Part shown: in pieces, positions 43,260-51,549 of the stretch
Numbering within the stretch: position 1 is the stretch's first letter
How the letters are laid out: the number at the start of each line of letters is the position of its first letter
Assembly: GCA_965247225.1 (NCBI GenBank)
Contig: CBDFGT010000029.1
Coordinates: 124,001 to 188,000 of the forward strand
Reading direction: 5' to 3'
Source of the DNA: CBDFGT01 sp965247225
GTDB lineage: Bacteria > Pseudomonadota > Alphaproteobacteria > Rhizobiales > Rhizobiaceae
DNA length: 64,000 nt
Program-made: the position numbers and the translations under genes
The notes under the pieces: model-generated
Database searches by the model: none
Seen by the model: the letters and a program-made list of their open reading frames with translations, nothing else
What the model was told of the DNA's origin: nothing

Positions 43260-43397
43260 GATGATGGGATCAAAATGCACCCACGAACGATAATTGGAGT
43301 TTTCGTTACGGATTTTGGTCAGCGACGCCGTTTCGTTGCTTGAAACACAGGACTGTCCGGTTTTTGCAAAGCCGGACATGTTCAATTTACTCCGGAA

Positions 43398-43997
43398 ATG
43401 GATCAGGTCATGAGACGTCTGAAGCTTTTGATACCCGCCCTCTGGCAGACCCTTTTTTCTGCTGTACTCGGGTTTTGCCTCATGGGAGCCGTTGCCGCAC
43501 GGGCGGCAGACAGCAGCCAGTATACAATGCAGGAAATTGTTGATGCCGGACATGGATTCTTCGGTTCAACAACAGGTGGTCTTGCCAAGGTACTCGAAAA
43601 TGCATTCTCCAATTATGGCCTTCCGAACGGCTATATTCTGGGGCAGGAGGGTGGCGGCGCCTTTGTTGCCGGCCTGACCTATGGCGAGGGCGATCTCTAT
43701 ACGAAAAATGCGGGCCAGCATAACGTGTTCTGGCAGGGACCATCCGTAGGGCTGGATGTCGGAGGGCAGGGCAGCCGCACCATGATGCTGGTCTATAACC
43801 TGCCAAGTGTGGATGCCCTTTACCGGCGCTTCGGCGGTGTTTCCGGATCAGCCTATGTTGTGGCCGGGGTTGGCATGACTGTCCTCAAGGGCCAGGATGT
43901 GCTTCTCGTTCCGATCCGCACAGGTCTCGGAGCACGTCTGGGTTTGAATGTCGGTTATCTGAAACTGACCCGGCAGCCAACCTGGAATCCGTTTTAA
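43398..43997 (+). CDS. eipA: DUF1134 periplasmic protein (EipA-like)
   Basis: 199 residues (a second ATG at 43410 is possible). Signal peptide (LFSAVLGFCLMGAVAARAA), then the DUF1134 beta-barrel-like domain (GHGFFGSTTGGLAKVLENAF; GPSVGLDVGGQGSRTMMLVYNL; GSAYVVAGVGMTVLKGQDVLLVPIRTG...GLNVGYLKLT). The Brucella member EipA is needed for envelope stress resistance. It is divergent from chpT and shares a CtrA-like site with it. Confidence 0.85.
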   Translation: MDQVMRRLKLLIPALWQTLFSAVLGFCLMGAVAARAADSSQYTMQEIVDAGHGFFGSTTGGLAKVLENAFSNYGLPNGYILGQEGGGAFVAGLTYGEGDLYTKNAGQHNVFWQGPSVGLDVGGQGSRTMMLVYNLPSVDALYRRFGGVSGSAYVVAGVGMTVLKGQDVLLVPIRTGLGARLGLNVGYLKLTRQPTWNPF

Positions 43998-44151
43998 CCT
44001 GCAAAGAGCGTGTTACCAGACAGGCGAGCGGAGTGCTTGTCAATGGCTATTATGCCAATTGCATTGCAGGATTTGCCGTGTCTAAATCCGGACGAATCAC
44101 ATGCGGCGGCATCTGCGTAGCCACGGATTTTAAAACAGAATTGGATGCGTC

Positions 44152-45378
44152 TTGATTGAATATGCGCTGTTGTTCGGGTTGGGATTTCTGGCGGCGGGCC
44201 TGACAGGCCTGCTGGCGTCACCGGCCATTCATCGCAGTATTGTGCGCTATACCGAGATGCGCCTGAAAGCGACCCTGCCGCTGACAGCCAGGGAAGTGCA
44301 GGCACAAAAGGATATGGCGCGGGCGGCCTATGCTGCCGAAGCGGCACGCATACAGCAGGATCTCGTGAAGGAACGTGAAAAGACCACGGGGTTGATGGTC
44401 CGTAACGATGCTGTCACGCGCGAAATGGCGGGTATCGTTCATGAGAATGTTACGCTGAAGAGCCGCATTGAAGACATAAAGTCAGAGATTTCAAAATTGC
44501 GCGAAGAAGCCGTTGCGGATTCTTTGAGGCTGGACGAGTTGCGTGCGCAACTTCAGGAAGCCGCGCGTCTTTCCGATGCCCAGACGTTGCAGATTGATGA
44601 ACTTGTCCGTCGCAGGGACAAGGTTCTTTTCGATCTTGATAATTCCAAAATCGATATGGCTGCCAGCATCACGGAAGCGGAAAGCCTTCATGCCAGGATT
44701 AACGGGCTGCGGGACGAGCGGGACGGATTGCGCCGGGAAATCAAAACCGTGACTGACCGCGCCAAGGATCTCGAATACAGGCTTGTCAGGGAAGAAAACA
44801 AGGTCATGCGGCTTGAAGAAAGGCTGGAGCGCGAACAGGCTGCCGGTGCCGAAAAGGCCGCAAGCCTTGAACGGCGTGTGAACGAAGTCAGCCGCCTGAA
44901 ACAGAAGATCAAGGATGTGAATGCCGAGGCGCGTGAAGCATACCGGGCCCTGAAGCTTGCCGGGCTGACTGTGCCGCAGAAATTATCACCATACAGCGCT
45001 TTGCAGGATGTTGCATCCGACAATGAGGATGACGGTGTGAAGGAAACAGACATTCATCCGGTGATGGAGCGACAGCCGGAGAAGCCTGTTTCTGCAGTAT
45101 CGAGTGTCGATCTTGCAGCCCTTGACGAACAGATCCGCAACCGCAATATTGCCCTTGGACAGCTTTTGCTCCATTCTGCAGACATCAGCAAGGATAATGC
45201 CATCCGGGGTGAAATTGCAGGCATTGCCGCAGACATGATTGCACTGACTGCCATACGCGAAGGCGAAGGTTCGCCGCTGAGGTCAATCCTTTCAGGAGAC
45301 CGGCTGCAAAAGACATCAGGCCGCATCAGTCTTGCGGAACGCGCCGCAGACGCGCTGTTCCGTGATATTGGCCGTTGA
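44152..45378 (+). CDS. Membrane-anchored coiled-coil protein of unknown function
   Basis: 408 residues from a TTG at 44152. One N-terminal span (YALLFGLGFLAAGLTGLL), a basic patch with PLTAREVQAQKDMARAAYAAE, then about 200 residues of coiled coil (70-265) and a less ordered C-terminus. I recognise it only as a conserved hypothetical family of Hyphomicrobiales. The shape (one span and a long cytoplasmic coil) suggests an envelope-linked scaffold or a septum/pole organiser. It follows the EipA-like gene after 154 bases. Confidence 0.75.
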   Translation: MIEYALLFGLGFLAAGLTGLLASPAIHRSIVRYTEMRLKATLPLTAREVQAQKDMARAAYAAEAARIQQDLVKEREKTTGLMVRNDAVTREMAGIVHENVTLKSRIEDIKSEISKLREEAVADSLRLDELRAQLQEAARLSDAQTLQIDELVRRRDKVLFDLDNSKIDMAASITEAESLHARINGLRDERDGLRREIKTVTDRAKDLEYRLVREENKVMRLEERLEREQAAGAEKAASLERRVNEVSRLKQKIKDVNAEAREAYRALKLAGLTVPQKLSPYSALQDVASDNEDDGVKETDIHPVMERQPEKPVSAVSSVDLAALDEQIRNRNIALGQLLLHSADISKDNAIRGEIAGIAADMIALTAIREGEGSPLRSILSGDRLQKTSGRISLAERAADALFRDIGR

Positions 45379-45380
45379 TT

Positions 45381-46217
45381 TCACCCAGTTCCGGTTTTTT
45401 CCATCAGGTTGCCGATATGATGCAGCGCAATGCCGGTTGCTGTTGCGACGTTGAGGCTGTCCAGCGTACGCTTTTGGGAAATGCGGGCCGTAGTGATGCT
45501 GTCCAGCACGTCCCTGGGCAGGCCCGGTCCTTCTGCACCGACCACAAGCGCGATACGATCCGTTACCGCGATATCGCGCAGGTCGTGCGTGCCATCGGGT
45601 GAAAGGCCCCATAAGGCAAAGCCTTGCTGTTTCAGTATCGCCAGCAGGTTTTCCTGTTTACCCATCCGTAACCACGGCACTGTGAGCACAGAGCCGACCG
45701 AGACACGTATAGCCTTGCGGTAAAGCGGATCGCAGCATGTCTGATCCAGCAAGACCAGATCTGCGCCAAAGGCGGCCGCATTGCGGAAAATCGCGCCGAT
45801 ATTGTCATGGTTGGAAAGACCAATGGTGACCAGTACCAGGGCCTGTTGAGGCAAGGCTGCCAGGAGGACGTCCAGCGGGGTTGTCCCGATGCGCTCGCCC
45901 AGTGCCAGCACGCCGCGGTGCAGGTGAAATCCTGCAATCTTGTCAATGATGTCTGACGAAGCGACATAAATTGCAACATCGTCGGGCAGGGCGTTCAAAT
46001 GACCGGCGAGACCCTGAACGCGATTTTCAAGCAGCAGAAGTTTTCTCATGCGAAAACTTCTGCCCGACACATGCGCCCTGGCCAGCATGGTCAGGACGAC
46101 GGTTCCTTCGGCAATAAACTGGTTGCGGTCCCGCGTCAGATCCCTTTCCCGGATTGCGCTGAATTCAGCGATTGCGGGATCATCCGGAGTATAAATGCGA
46201 ACAGGCAGGCGCACCAA
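45381..46217 (-). CDS. TrmH/SpoU-family RNA methyltransferase
   Basis: 278 residues: an N-terminal substrate-binding domain and the SPOUT knot with the three family motifs (GLSNHDNIGAIFRNAAAFGAD; ALVVGAEGPGLPRDVLD; SLNVATATGIALHHI). It should 2'-O-methylate tRNA or rRNA; the exact site is not predictable. It ends two bases from the convergent coiled-coil gene. Confidence 0.9.
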   Translation of the reverse strand: MVRLPVRIYTPDDPAIAEFSAIRERDLTRDRNQFIAEGTVVLTMLARAHVSGRSFRMRKLLLLENRVQGLAGHLNALPDDVAIYVASSDIIDKIAGFHLHRGVLALGERIGTTPLDVLLAALPQQALVLVTIGLSNHDNIGAIFRNAAAFGADLVLLDQTCCDPLYRKAIRVSVGSVLTVPWLRMGKQENLLAILKQQGFALWGLSPDGTHDLRDIAVTDRIALVVGAEGPGLPRDVLDSITTARISQKRTLDSLNVATATGIALHHIGNLMEKTGTG

Positions 46218-46222
46218 ATCCG

Positions 46223-46600
46223 TTATTGTCCCGCAAGCGTCAGGTCTGCCAGCGTACGCCCGGAGACACTGTCAAACACCAGAGCCTTGCGGCGTCCATC
46301 GGCAAGGCTGCCATAGATCAGGATCTGGCCGTTGGACAGGGAGACGGTTTCCACCTTGAAGCCATCGGGAACCGCAACATTTGCGGCCAAGGGCGCATCC
46401 ATGGGTACAGCTGCCGTAGCGGGTGCCGCTGCCTGCCGTGTGATGGATGCCTTGTAGACAAGTGCGCTGAAGACGGCCATAAGGCTGACAACGATGACGC
46501 CTGCAGAAATGATCTGCAACCGGATCATCTTGCGGCGGAGCTGTTCCATAACCGGGTCCAACGGTTTTTCGTCTTGTTCGTCGATCTCGGTTTTTGACAT
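46223..46600 (-). CDS. Small membrane protein (DUF6476-like), next to the pseudouridine synthase
   Basis: 125 residues from the ATG at 46600, preceded by AGGGG. A charged N-terminus (MSKTEIDEQDEKPLDPVMEQ) leads to one span (IISAGVIVVSLMAVFSALVY) and a small periplasmic domain ending RKALVFDSVSGRTLADLTLAG. The position divergent from an RluD-like gene and the layout fit the DUF6476 family, but I am not sure. Function unknown. It ends five bases before the methyltransferase start, so they may be coupled. Confidence 0.65.
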   Translation of the reverse strand: MSKTEIDEQDEKPLDPVMEQLRRKMIRLQIISAGVIVVSLMAVFSALVYKASITRQAAAPATAAVPMDAPLAANVAVPDGFKVETVSLSNGQILIYGSLADGRRKALVFDSVSGRTLADLTLAGQ

Positions 46601-46631
46601 GTGCAGGCCCCTGAAAGCGGAATATTGAAGA

Positions 46632-47657
46632 ATGAGTGATCCCTTTACAGAACTGCCGGGCAACAGGAAAGCGCTGATTGCAGATGAAATGGCGGAAGGC
46701 AGGCTGGATGCATGGTTGACGTCTGTTCTGGATGGCACCTTTTCCCGCAATCGCATCAAAAGCCTCATTGAACAGGGAGCGGTTTTCCAAAACGGTGTCG
46801 CTGTTCTGGAACCAAAGAGGAAAGTTCGTCCGGGCGACAGTTTTGAAATTGTATTGCCGGAGCCTGAAGATCCCGAACCCAAAGGCGAAAATATTCCGCT
46901 TGCGGTGCTGTACGAAGATCAGGATGTCATTGTGATTTCCAAACCCGCCGGGCTGGTGGTGCATCCGGGGGCCGGCAACTGGACAGGCACATTGGTCAAT
47001 GCCCTGATTTATCACTGCGGCGACAGCCTGTCAGGGATTGGCGGCGTCAAGCGTCCAGGTATTGTGCATCGTCTCGACAAGGATACGAGCGGGGTGATGG
47101 TTGCTGCCAAGAATGACATGGCGCACCGGCACCTGGCTGATCAGTTTGCCGACCACGGTCGCTCGGGACCACTGGAGCGGGCCTATCAGGCCATCGTCTG
47201 GGGCAGGCCACCGCAATTGAAGGGCACTATCAATGCGCCTCTCGGGCGCGGCGGCGACCGGATCAAGCGGGCTGTCAAGCGTGAGGATGCTGATGATGCG
47301 CGCGAGGCGATTACGCATTATCAGGTTATGGAACGGTTTTTGGAAAAACCGGATGCAACCTGTCTTGCTGCGATGATTGAATGCCGTCTTGAGACAGGAC
47401 GTACCCACCAGATCCGCGTTCATATGGCCCATATCGGTCATCCGCTGATCGGCGACCAGGATTATGGCATGGCCTTCAAAACCAAATCCAACCTGCTGCC
47501 CGAAAAGGCCAAGACTGTTGTCGACCGCTTTCCGCGCCAGGCTCTGCATGCCTTCCTGCTGGCCTTTGAACATCCACGCACAGGGGAGGTCATGGAATTT
47601 GAAGCGCCTGAACCGGCAGACATGGCCGAACTGATGGATGCGCTGCGCGGTTTGTGA
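46632..47657 (+). CDS. rluD: RluA/RluD-family 23S rRNA pseudouridine synthase
   Basis: 341 residues: an S4 domain (DAWLTSVLDGTFSRNRIKSLIEQGAV) and the catalytic domain with PGIVHRLDKDTSGVMV (catalytic Asp in HRLDKDTSG) and ETGRTHQIRVHMAHIGHPLIGD. The choice of RluD over other RluA-family members is likely but not proved from sequence alone. Confidence 0.9.
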   Translation: MSDPFTELPGNRKALIADEMAEGRLDAWLTSVLDGTFSRNRIKSLIEQGAVFQNGVAVLEPKRKVRPGDSFEIVLPEPEDPEPKGENIPLAVLYEDQDVIVISKPAGLVVHPGAGNWTGTLVNALIYHCGDSLSGIGGVKRPGIVHRLDKDTSGVMVAAKNDMAHRHLADQFADHGRSGPLERAYQAIVWGRPPQLKGTINAPLGRGGDRIKRAVKREDADDAREAITHYQVMERFLEKPDATCLAAMIECRLETGRTHQIRVHMAHIGHPLIGDQDYGMAFKTKSNLLPEKAKTVVDRFPRQALHAFLLAFEHPRTGEVMEFEAPEPADMAELMDALRGL

Positions 47658-47670
47658 TGAGCGGGCAGGA

Positions 47671-47698
47671 CTTGAAAAATCAATATATATTCCTATAT
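47671..47698 (+). promoter_or_regulatory. RpoH-type promoter upstream of the DUF302 gene
   Basis: CTTGAA, 15 bases, then CCTATAT, 68 bases before the ATG at 47767. It resembles the ftsH promoter at 31451. Confidence 0.45.
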
Positions 47699-47766
47699 CC
47701 GTATCTATGTTTATTTGATCGTTCTGCAGCTTTGTCACGGCAGGTGTCAATTCAGGGAGAGTACCA

Positions 47767-48153
47767 ATGACGTATTATCTTTCCAGACTGCTTGATGCCG
47801 AGTTTGCCGCATCTGTTCTGCGGGTCAAGGAAGCCTTGAAAGCTCAAGGCTTCGGTGTGCTCACTGAAATCAATATTCAGGCGACCCTGAAAGAAAAAAT
47901 CGGGGTAAACTATCCCGCCTACACAATCCTTGGTGCTTGCAATCCGGCTCTCGCCCATGAGGCTCTCCAGCTTGAAAACAAGGTTGGTACCATGCTGCCA
48001 TGCAATGTTGTGGTTCGTGACAATGGCAACGGGCAGACAGAGGTTGCAGCTATTGATCCGGTTGCCTCAATGCAGGCGATTGACAATGCGGCGCTGAAAC
48101 TGGCTGCCGGTGCTGTTCGCGACAAGCTGCAAAACGTCATTGACAGCTTGTAA
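47767..48153 (+). CDS. DUF302 domain protein
   Basis: 128 residues, a single DUF302 domain (VKEALKAQGFGVLTEINIQATLKEKIG; YTILGACNPALAHEALQLENKVGTMLPCNVVVRD). The fold is known; the function is not, though some members are linked to metal or stress responses. GGGAG precedes the ATG. An RpoH-like promoter upstream and rpoH 171 bases downstream suggest a stress link. Confidence 0.85.
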   Translation: MTYYLSRLLDAEFAASVLRVKEALKAQGFGVLTEINIQATLKEKIGVNYPAYTILGACNPALAHEALQLENKVGTMLPCNVVVRDNGNGQTEVAAIDPVASMQAIDNAALKLAAGAVRDKLQNVIDSL

Positions 48154-48323
48154 ACCGGGCTGCTTTGAGGCGATTTCACGCTCTTGTGAAGCGCCTGTGC
48201 TTGAAACACAGTTTTGTCACACTTACCTGCTCATGTGTTGATGCTGGCTCCTTTTATGGAGCAGCCTGTGCCGGGTCTGCCTTTCCAAGGGGGCCTGCTG
48301 TTTCAAAACAAAAGGGGTGCTTC

Positions 48324-49229
48324 ATGGCCCGTTCGTCATTGCCGTCCATTACAGCCGGAGAAGGTGGTCTTAACCGCTATCTCGATGAAATTCGCAAGTT
48401 TCCAATGCTCGAGCCGCAGGAAGAGTATATGCTCGCCAAGCGGTATCAGGAGCATGACGACCGTCAGGCCGCCCACAAGCTGGTGACCAGCCACCTGCGT
48501 CTCGTTGCAAAAATTGCCATGGGCTATCGCGGTTATGGCCTGCCGATCGGCGAGGTGGTGTCGGAAGGCAATGTCGGCCTGATGCAGGCGGTGAAAAAAT
48601 TTGAGCCGGATCGCGGTTTCCGTCTTGCGACCTATGCCATGTGGTGGATCAAGGCGTCTATACAGGAATATGTCCTGCGGTCATGGTCTCTTGTCAAGAT
48701 GGGGACGACCGCCAACCAGAAACGTCTGTTTTTCAACCTGCGGCGTCTGAAGGGCAAAATCCAGGCTATCGACGAAGGCGATCTGAAGCCGGACCAGGTG
48801 GCCGAAATTGCCACAACGCTGAAAGTTTCCGAGGCTGAAGTCATTTCCATGAACCAGCGTCTGTCCGGTGACGCCTCACTGAATGCACCCATTCGCGGCG
48901 CTGACGGAGACAGCGGACAATGGCAGGACTGGCTCGTGGATGATCACCTGAGCCAGGAAGCCACGCTGATCGAGCAGGATGAACTGGAAACCCGCCGGGC
49001 CATGTTATCACGCGCCATGAGCGTGCTGAATGATCGCGAACGCCGTATCTTCGAGGCCCGCCGCCTGTCGGATGAGCCCATGACACTGGAAGACCTGTCT
49101 GCCGAGTTTGATGTATCGCGTGAACGTGTGCGCCAGATTGAAGTGCGTGCCTTTGAAAAGGTTCAGGAGGCTGTGAAGGCAGATGCGCTTGCAAGGTTGC
49201 AGGCGCTGCGTGTTGTTGCTGCCGACTGA
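48324..49229 (+). CDS. rpoH: Heat-shock sigma factor RpoH (sigma-32)
   Basis: 301 residues from the ATG at 48324 after AGGGG; the frame extends upstream without similarity. Region 2 (GEVVSEGNVGLMQAVKKFEPDRGFRLATYAMWWIKASIQEY, residues about 75-115), the RpoH box (NQKRLFFNLRRLKGKI) and region 4 (SVLNDRERRIFEARRLSDEPMTLEDL...SRERVRQIEVRA, given as span 235-285) are all present. It directs heat-shock genes; candidate targets here are ftsH and the DUF302 gene. Many Hyphomicrobiales carry two rpoH copies; this one cannot be typed without comparison. Confidence 0.95.
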   Translation: MARSSLPSITAGEGGLNRYLDEIRKFPMLEPQEEYMLAKRYQEHDDRQAAHKLVTSHLRLVAKIAMGYRGYGLPIGEVVSEGNVGLMQAVKKFEPDRGFRLATYAMWWIKASIQEYVLRSWSLVKMGTTANQKRLFFNLRRLKGKIQAIDEGDLKPDQVAEIATTLKVSEAEVISMNQRLSGDASLNAPIRGADGDSGQWQDWLVDDHLSQEATLIEQDELETRRAMLSRAMSVLNDRERRIFEARRLSDEPMTLEDLSAEFDVSRERVRQIEVRAFEKVQEAVKADALARLQALRVVAAD

Positions 49230-49270
49230 AAACGTTCCATTTCTGGTGGTTGAATCCCTTTGAACAAAAA

Positions 49271-49300
49271 GCCAGCCGGAACAATCCGGCTGGCCTTTTG
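49271..49300 (+). terminator. Rho-independent terminator after rpoH
   Basis: GCCAGCCGGA-ACAA-TCCGGCTGGC followed by CTTTTGTTTTG; perfect ten-base-pair stem. Confidence 0.85.
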
Positions 49301-49332
49301 TTTTGTTTACAAATACAGTGCAGGCAATGAAT

Positions 49333-51423
49333 TCAGTTGGCCGCTGTTGGCCCGCTTGCTGCCCATTCCGCCATCACCTTGTTGAAGATATCCGTTCCGC
49401 TCGACCCCTTTTCAAGGGTGATGAGTGCACGGCGACCGTTGCGGTACGTCAATGGAATATCCATCCAGTTCCGGGTTTTCAGGAGTTCCACATTGGCTTT
49501 GACGGCTTCGGGATCATCGTTCAGCGCAATCATGTGAAAATCCTCGGTGATCTTGGCCGGTACGGCGATCAGGGCATTGCCGCGATCCTGCTCGGTCTGT
49601 TTCATGGCGATACGCTGTATGCTGTCAATCGCGCCACCTTCAAAATTCTGGGGCAGGGAGAAAACAAACTCCACAATATGGCTGGCTGGCAAGGAGGAAT
49701 CCGTATTGCGCTTGATGGTAATCAGTGCGGACATGCCACGGTCCGGCATTGTAATCTTGCCCTGAATGGCGTTTTGCGGCTTTCCGGTTGCCGTCGTATC
49801 GTTCTGTACAGACCATGAAACCGTGCCCTCTATGGCGGTTGGCGCTGTCTGCCCCAGACGCTCTTCATAGAGGAACATTTTCTGGGTTACGCCCGTGTCT
49901 GCCGGAACCGTTGGTGCGGCCGGAGCACTTTCAGGCGCAGTCTGGCCTGCAGGGGCTGCGGTACTTGCCAAAGTCTGCTGTGCAACAGACTTGCCTTCCT
50001 CACCGGGTGCAGCGGTTGCGGCCGGTGCTGTCGTCTCATTGATTTCCGTTCCGTCAGGCAGAAGACGCTGTGTGAACTTGGCATCAGGGTTTGCAGAAGG
50101 ATCGATGGCTGCAACTTCCGTTCCCTGCGTTCTGGAGGCGCTGTCTGCCGAAGGCGATGTTGTTTGCGATACTGTGGCCGGGGTGGTTGCAGCGGTGTCA
50201 CCCGCAGGTGTCGCTGTTGACGGCGTTGTTGTTCCCGAAACAAGGGAAACAAGATCACCACCATATTGCCAGGCCCCGTAAGCTCCGGCCCCGACGATGA
50301 CAATACCGGCAACAAGTGCTGCAATGACTGCAAATTTCGGCTTTGAGGGCTTTGCGACGGTCTGGAATGTCCTGCCCTCAAGCTTGGAAACAACCCGCCT
50401 GGCTTCCGTGCGACCCGCATCGTCGCGTGCGGTGATGAGCGGCTTCTTGCCGGGTTTGTCCGCGTCATAGCCAATCAGGCTTTGAAGGTCATCCCAGGCA
50501 CCCTTGTCCTTTTGCGGCTGGGTCTGGGCCGGACGCATGGTTTCCGGATCTGCAAACGGCGTTGTATCCCATGGGATATCATTTGATGCAGCCTGCGTTC
50601 TGGCAGCTTCCGTCTTTTTATCCTCGGCAGCCGTGCCCCAAATCAGGTCCAGATCACTGGCCGCGGGTGTCCCGGGGGCTTCTTTTGCCGCAGTCCGGCC
50701 TTCTGTTTCCCAAATGAATGCGCCCGGCGCGGCCGGTATCCGGGGGTCAGGCGCAGTTTTTTGTGCGGGTGCATAATTGACCTCGCCAAGCGGCTGGTCG
50801 AAGAATGTGGGAATGCCCATCGGTGCTGGCGGTTCTTCCCGCAGGGAATCCGGAAAAGAAACGGGCGCATCAAATGTAGCGGCAGGCATTTCTGCCACGG
50901 GTTGCTGCGCCCGGGCTACGGCTACGGGTGCCGGCGTAAAGACCGGCCTTTCCACTACGGGCGCAGGTGGCTCAGGTTGCCATACGGGTTCAGGTTGCCA
51001 AAGCGGCTCCGGTTCTGTCCGTGCCGGAACCGGCACAAAAACGGTTTCTGAAACCATGGCAGCGGCGGGTTTTTCTGGTTCCGGCATGAGGGGGCGAACA
51101 GCGGGTTCGGGTACCGGTTGCCACGAACCGGCGACAGGCTGCGCCTGATAGGCAGGCTGATAATCCTGTTCGGCTGGCTGCGGTTCCGGTTCGTCAGCCG
51201 GTTGCGGCAAGGCTTCAGCATGATCGCTGTCAACCAGCCGGATTGCGTCTTCCAGCTTTGACATCTGGCGATCAATAAGCTCGTCACCCGGACGCGGGTT
51301 CATGTTTTCCAACTGCCTGCGAACGGCTGCGCGCGCCTTGTCATAGACCTTCAGGCGCATTTCCGGCGTATTGTCCTTGAGGCCGTCTACGGCACGTCGA
51401 ATGACTGCTACAAAATCTGTCAT
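49333..51423 (-). CDS. Large proline-rich single-span membrane protein of unknown function
   Basis: 696 residues from the ATG at 51423. A short conserved N-terminal helical domain (DFVAVIRRAVDGLKDNTPEMRL; KVYDKARAAVRRQLENMN), about 270 residues rich in Pro, Glu and Ala, one span near 361-383 (FAVIAALVAGIVIVGAGAYGAW), a second Thr/Ala/Pro-rich linker and a compact C-terminal domain (about 520-696: QKMFLYEERLGQTAPTAIEGTVSW; ISFELRN-like strands; SGTDIFNKVMAEWAASG). The layout suggests a cytoplasmic N-terminus and a periplasmic end. I recognise only a conserved hypothetical family. It follows purA on the same strand. Confidence 0.75.
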   Translation of the reverse strand: MTDFVAVIRRAVDGLKDNTPEMRLKVYDKARAAVRRQLENMNPRPGDELIDRQMSKLEDAIRLVDSDHAEALPQPADEPEPQPAEQDYQPAYQAQPVAGSWQPVPEPAVRPLMPEPEKPAAAMVSETVFVPVPARTEPEPLWQPEPVWQPEPPAPVVERPVFTPAPVAVARAQQPVAEMPAATFDAPVSFPDSLREEPPAPMGIPTFFDQPLGEVNYAPAQKTAPDPRIPAAPGAFIWETEGRTAAKEAPGTPAASDLDLIWGTAAEDKKTEAARTQAASNDIPWDTTPFADPETMRPAQTQPQKDKGAWDDLQSLIGYDADKPGKKPLITARDDAGRTEARRVVSKLEGRTFQTVAKPSKPKFAVIAALVAGIVIVGAGAYGAWQYGGDLVSLVSGTTTPSTATPAGDTAATTPATVSQTTSPSADSASRTQGTEVAAIDPSANPDAKFTQRLLPDGTEINETTAPAATAAPGEEGKSVAQQTLASTAAPAGQTAPESAPAAPTVPADTGVTQKMFLYEERLGQTAPTAIEGTVSWSVQNDTTATGKPQNAIQGKITMPDRGMSALITIKRNTDSSLPASHIVEFVFSLPQNFEGGAIDSIQRIAMKQTEQDRGNALIAVPAKITEDFHMIALNDDPEAVKANVELLKTRNWMDIPLTYRNGRRALITLEKGSSGTDIFNKVMAEWAASGPTAAN

Positions 51424-51549
51424 CAATTCTTATCCATTATTTCGGTCTGCATCTGCGCTCCTCGCAATCACAGATGATCAAACAGGAACGATTATGGTGG
51501 CGAAAGCCCTGTGACGGCGTTCAACCCTTCCTGTTTCAGCACTCACGTA

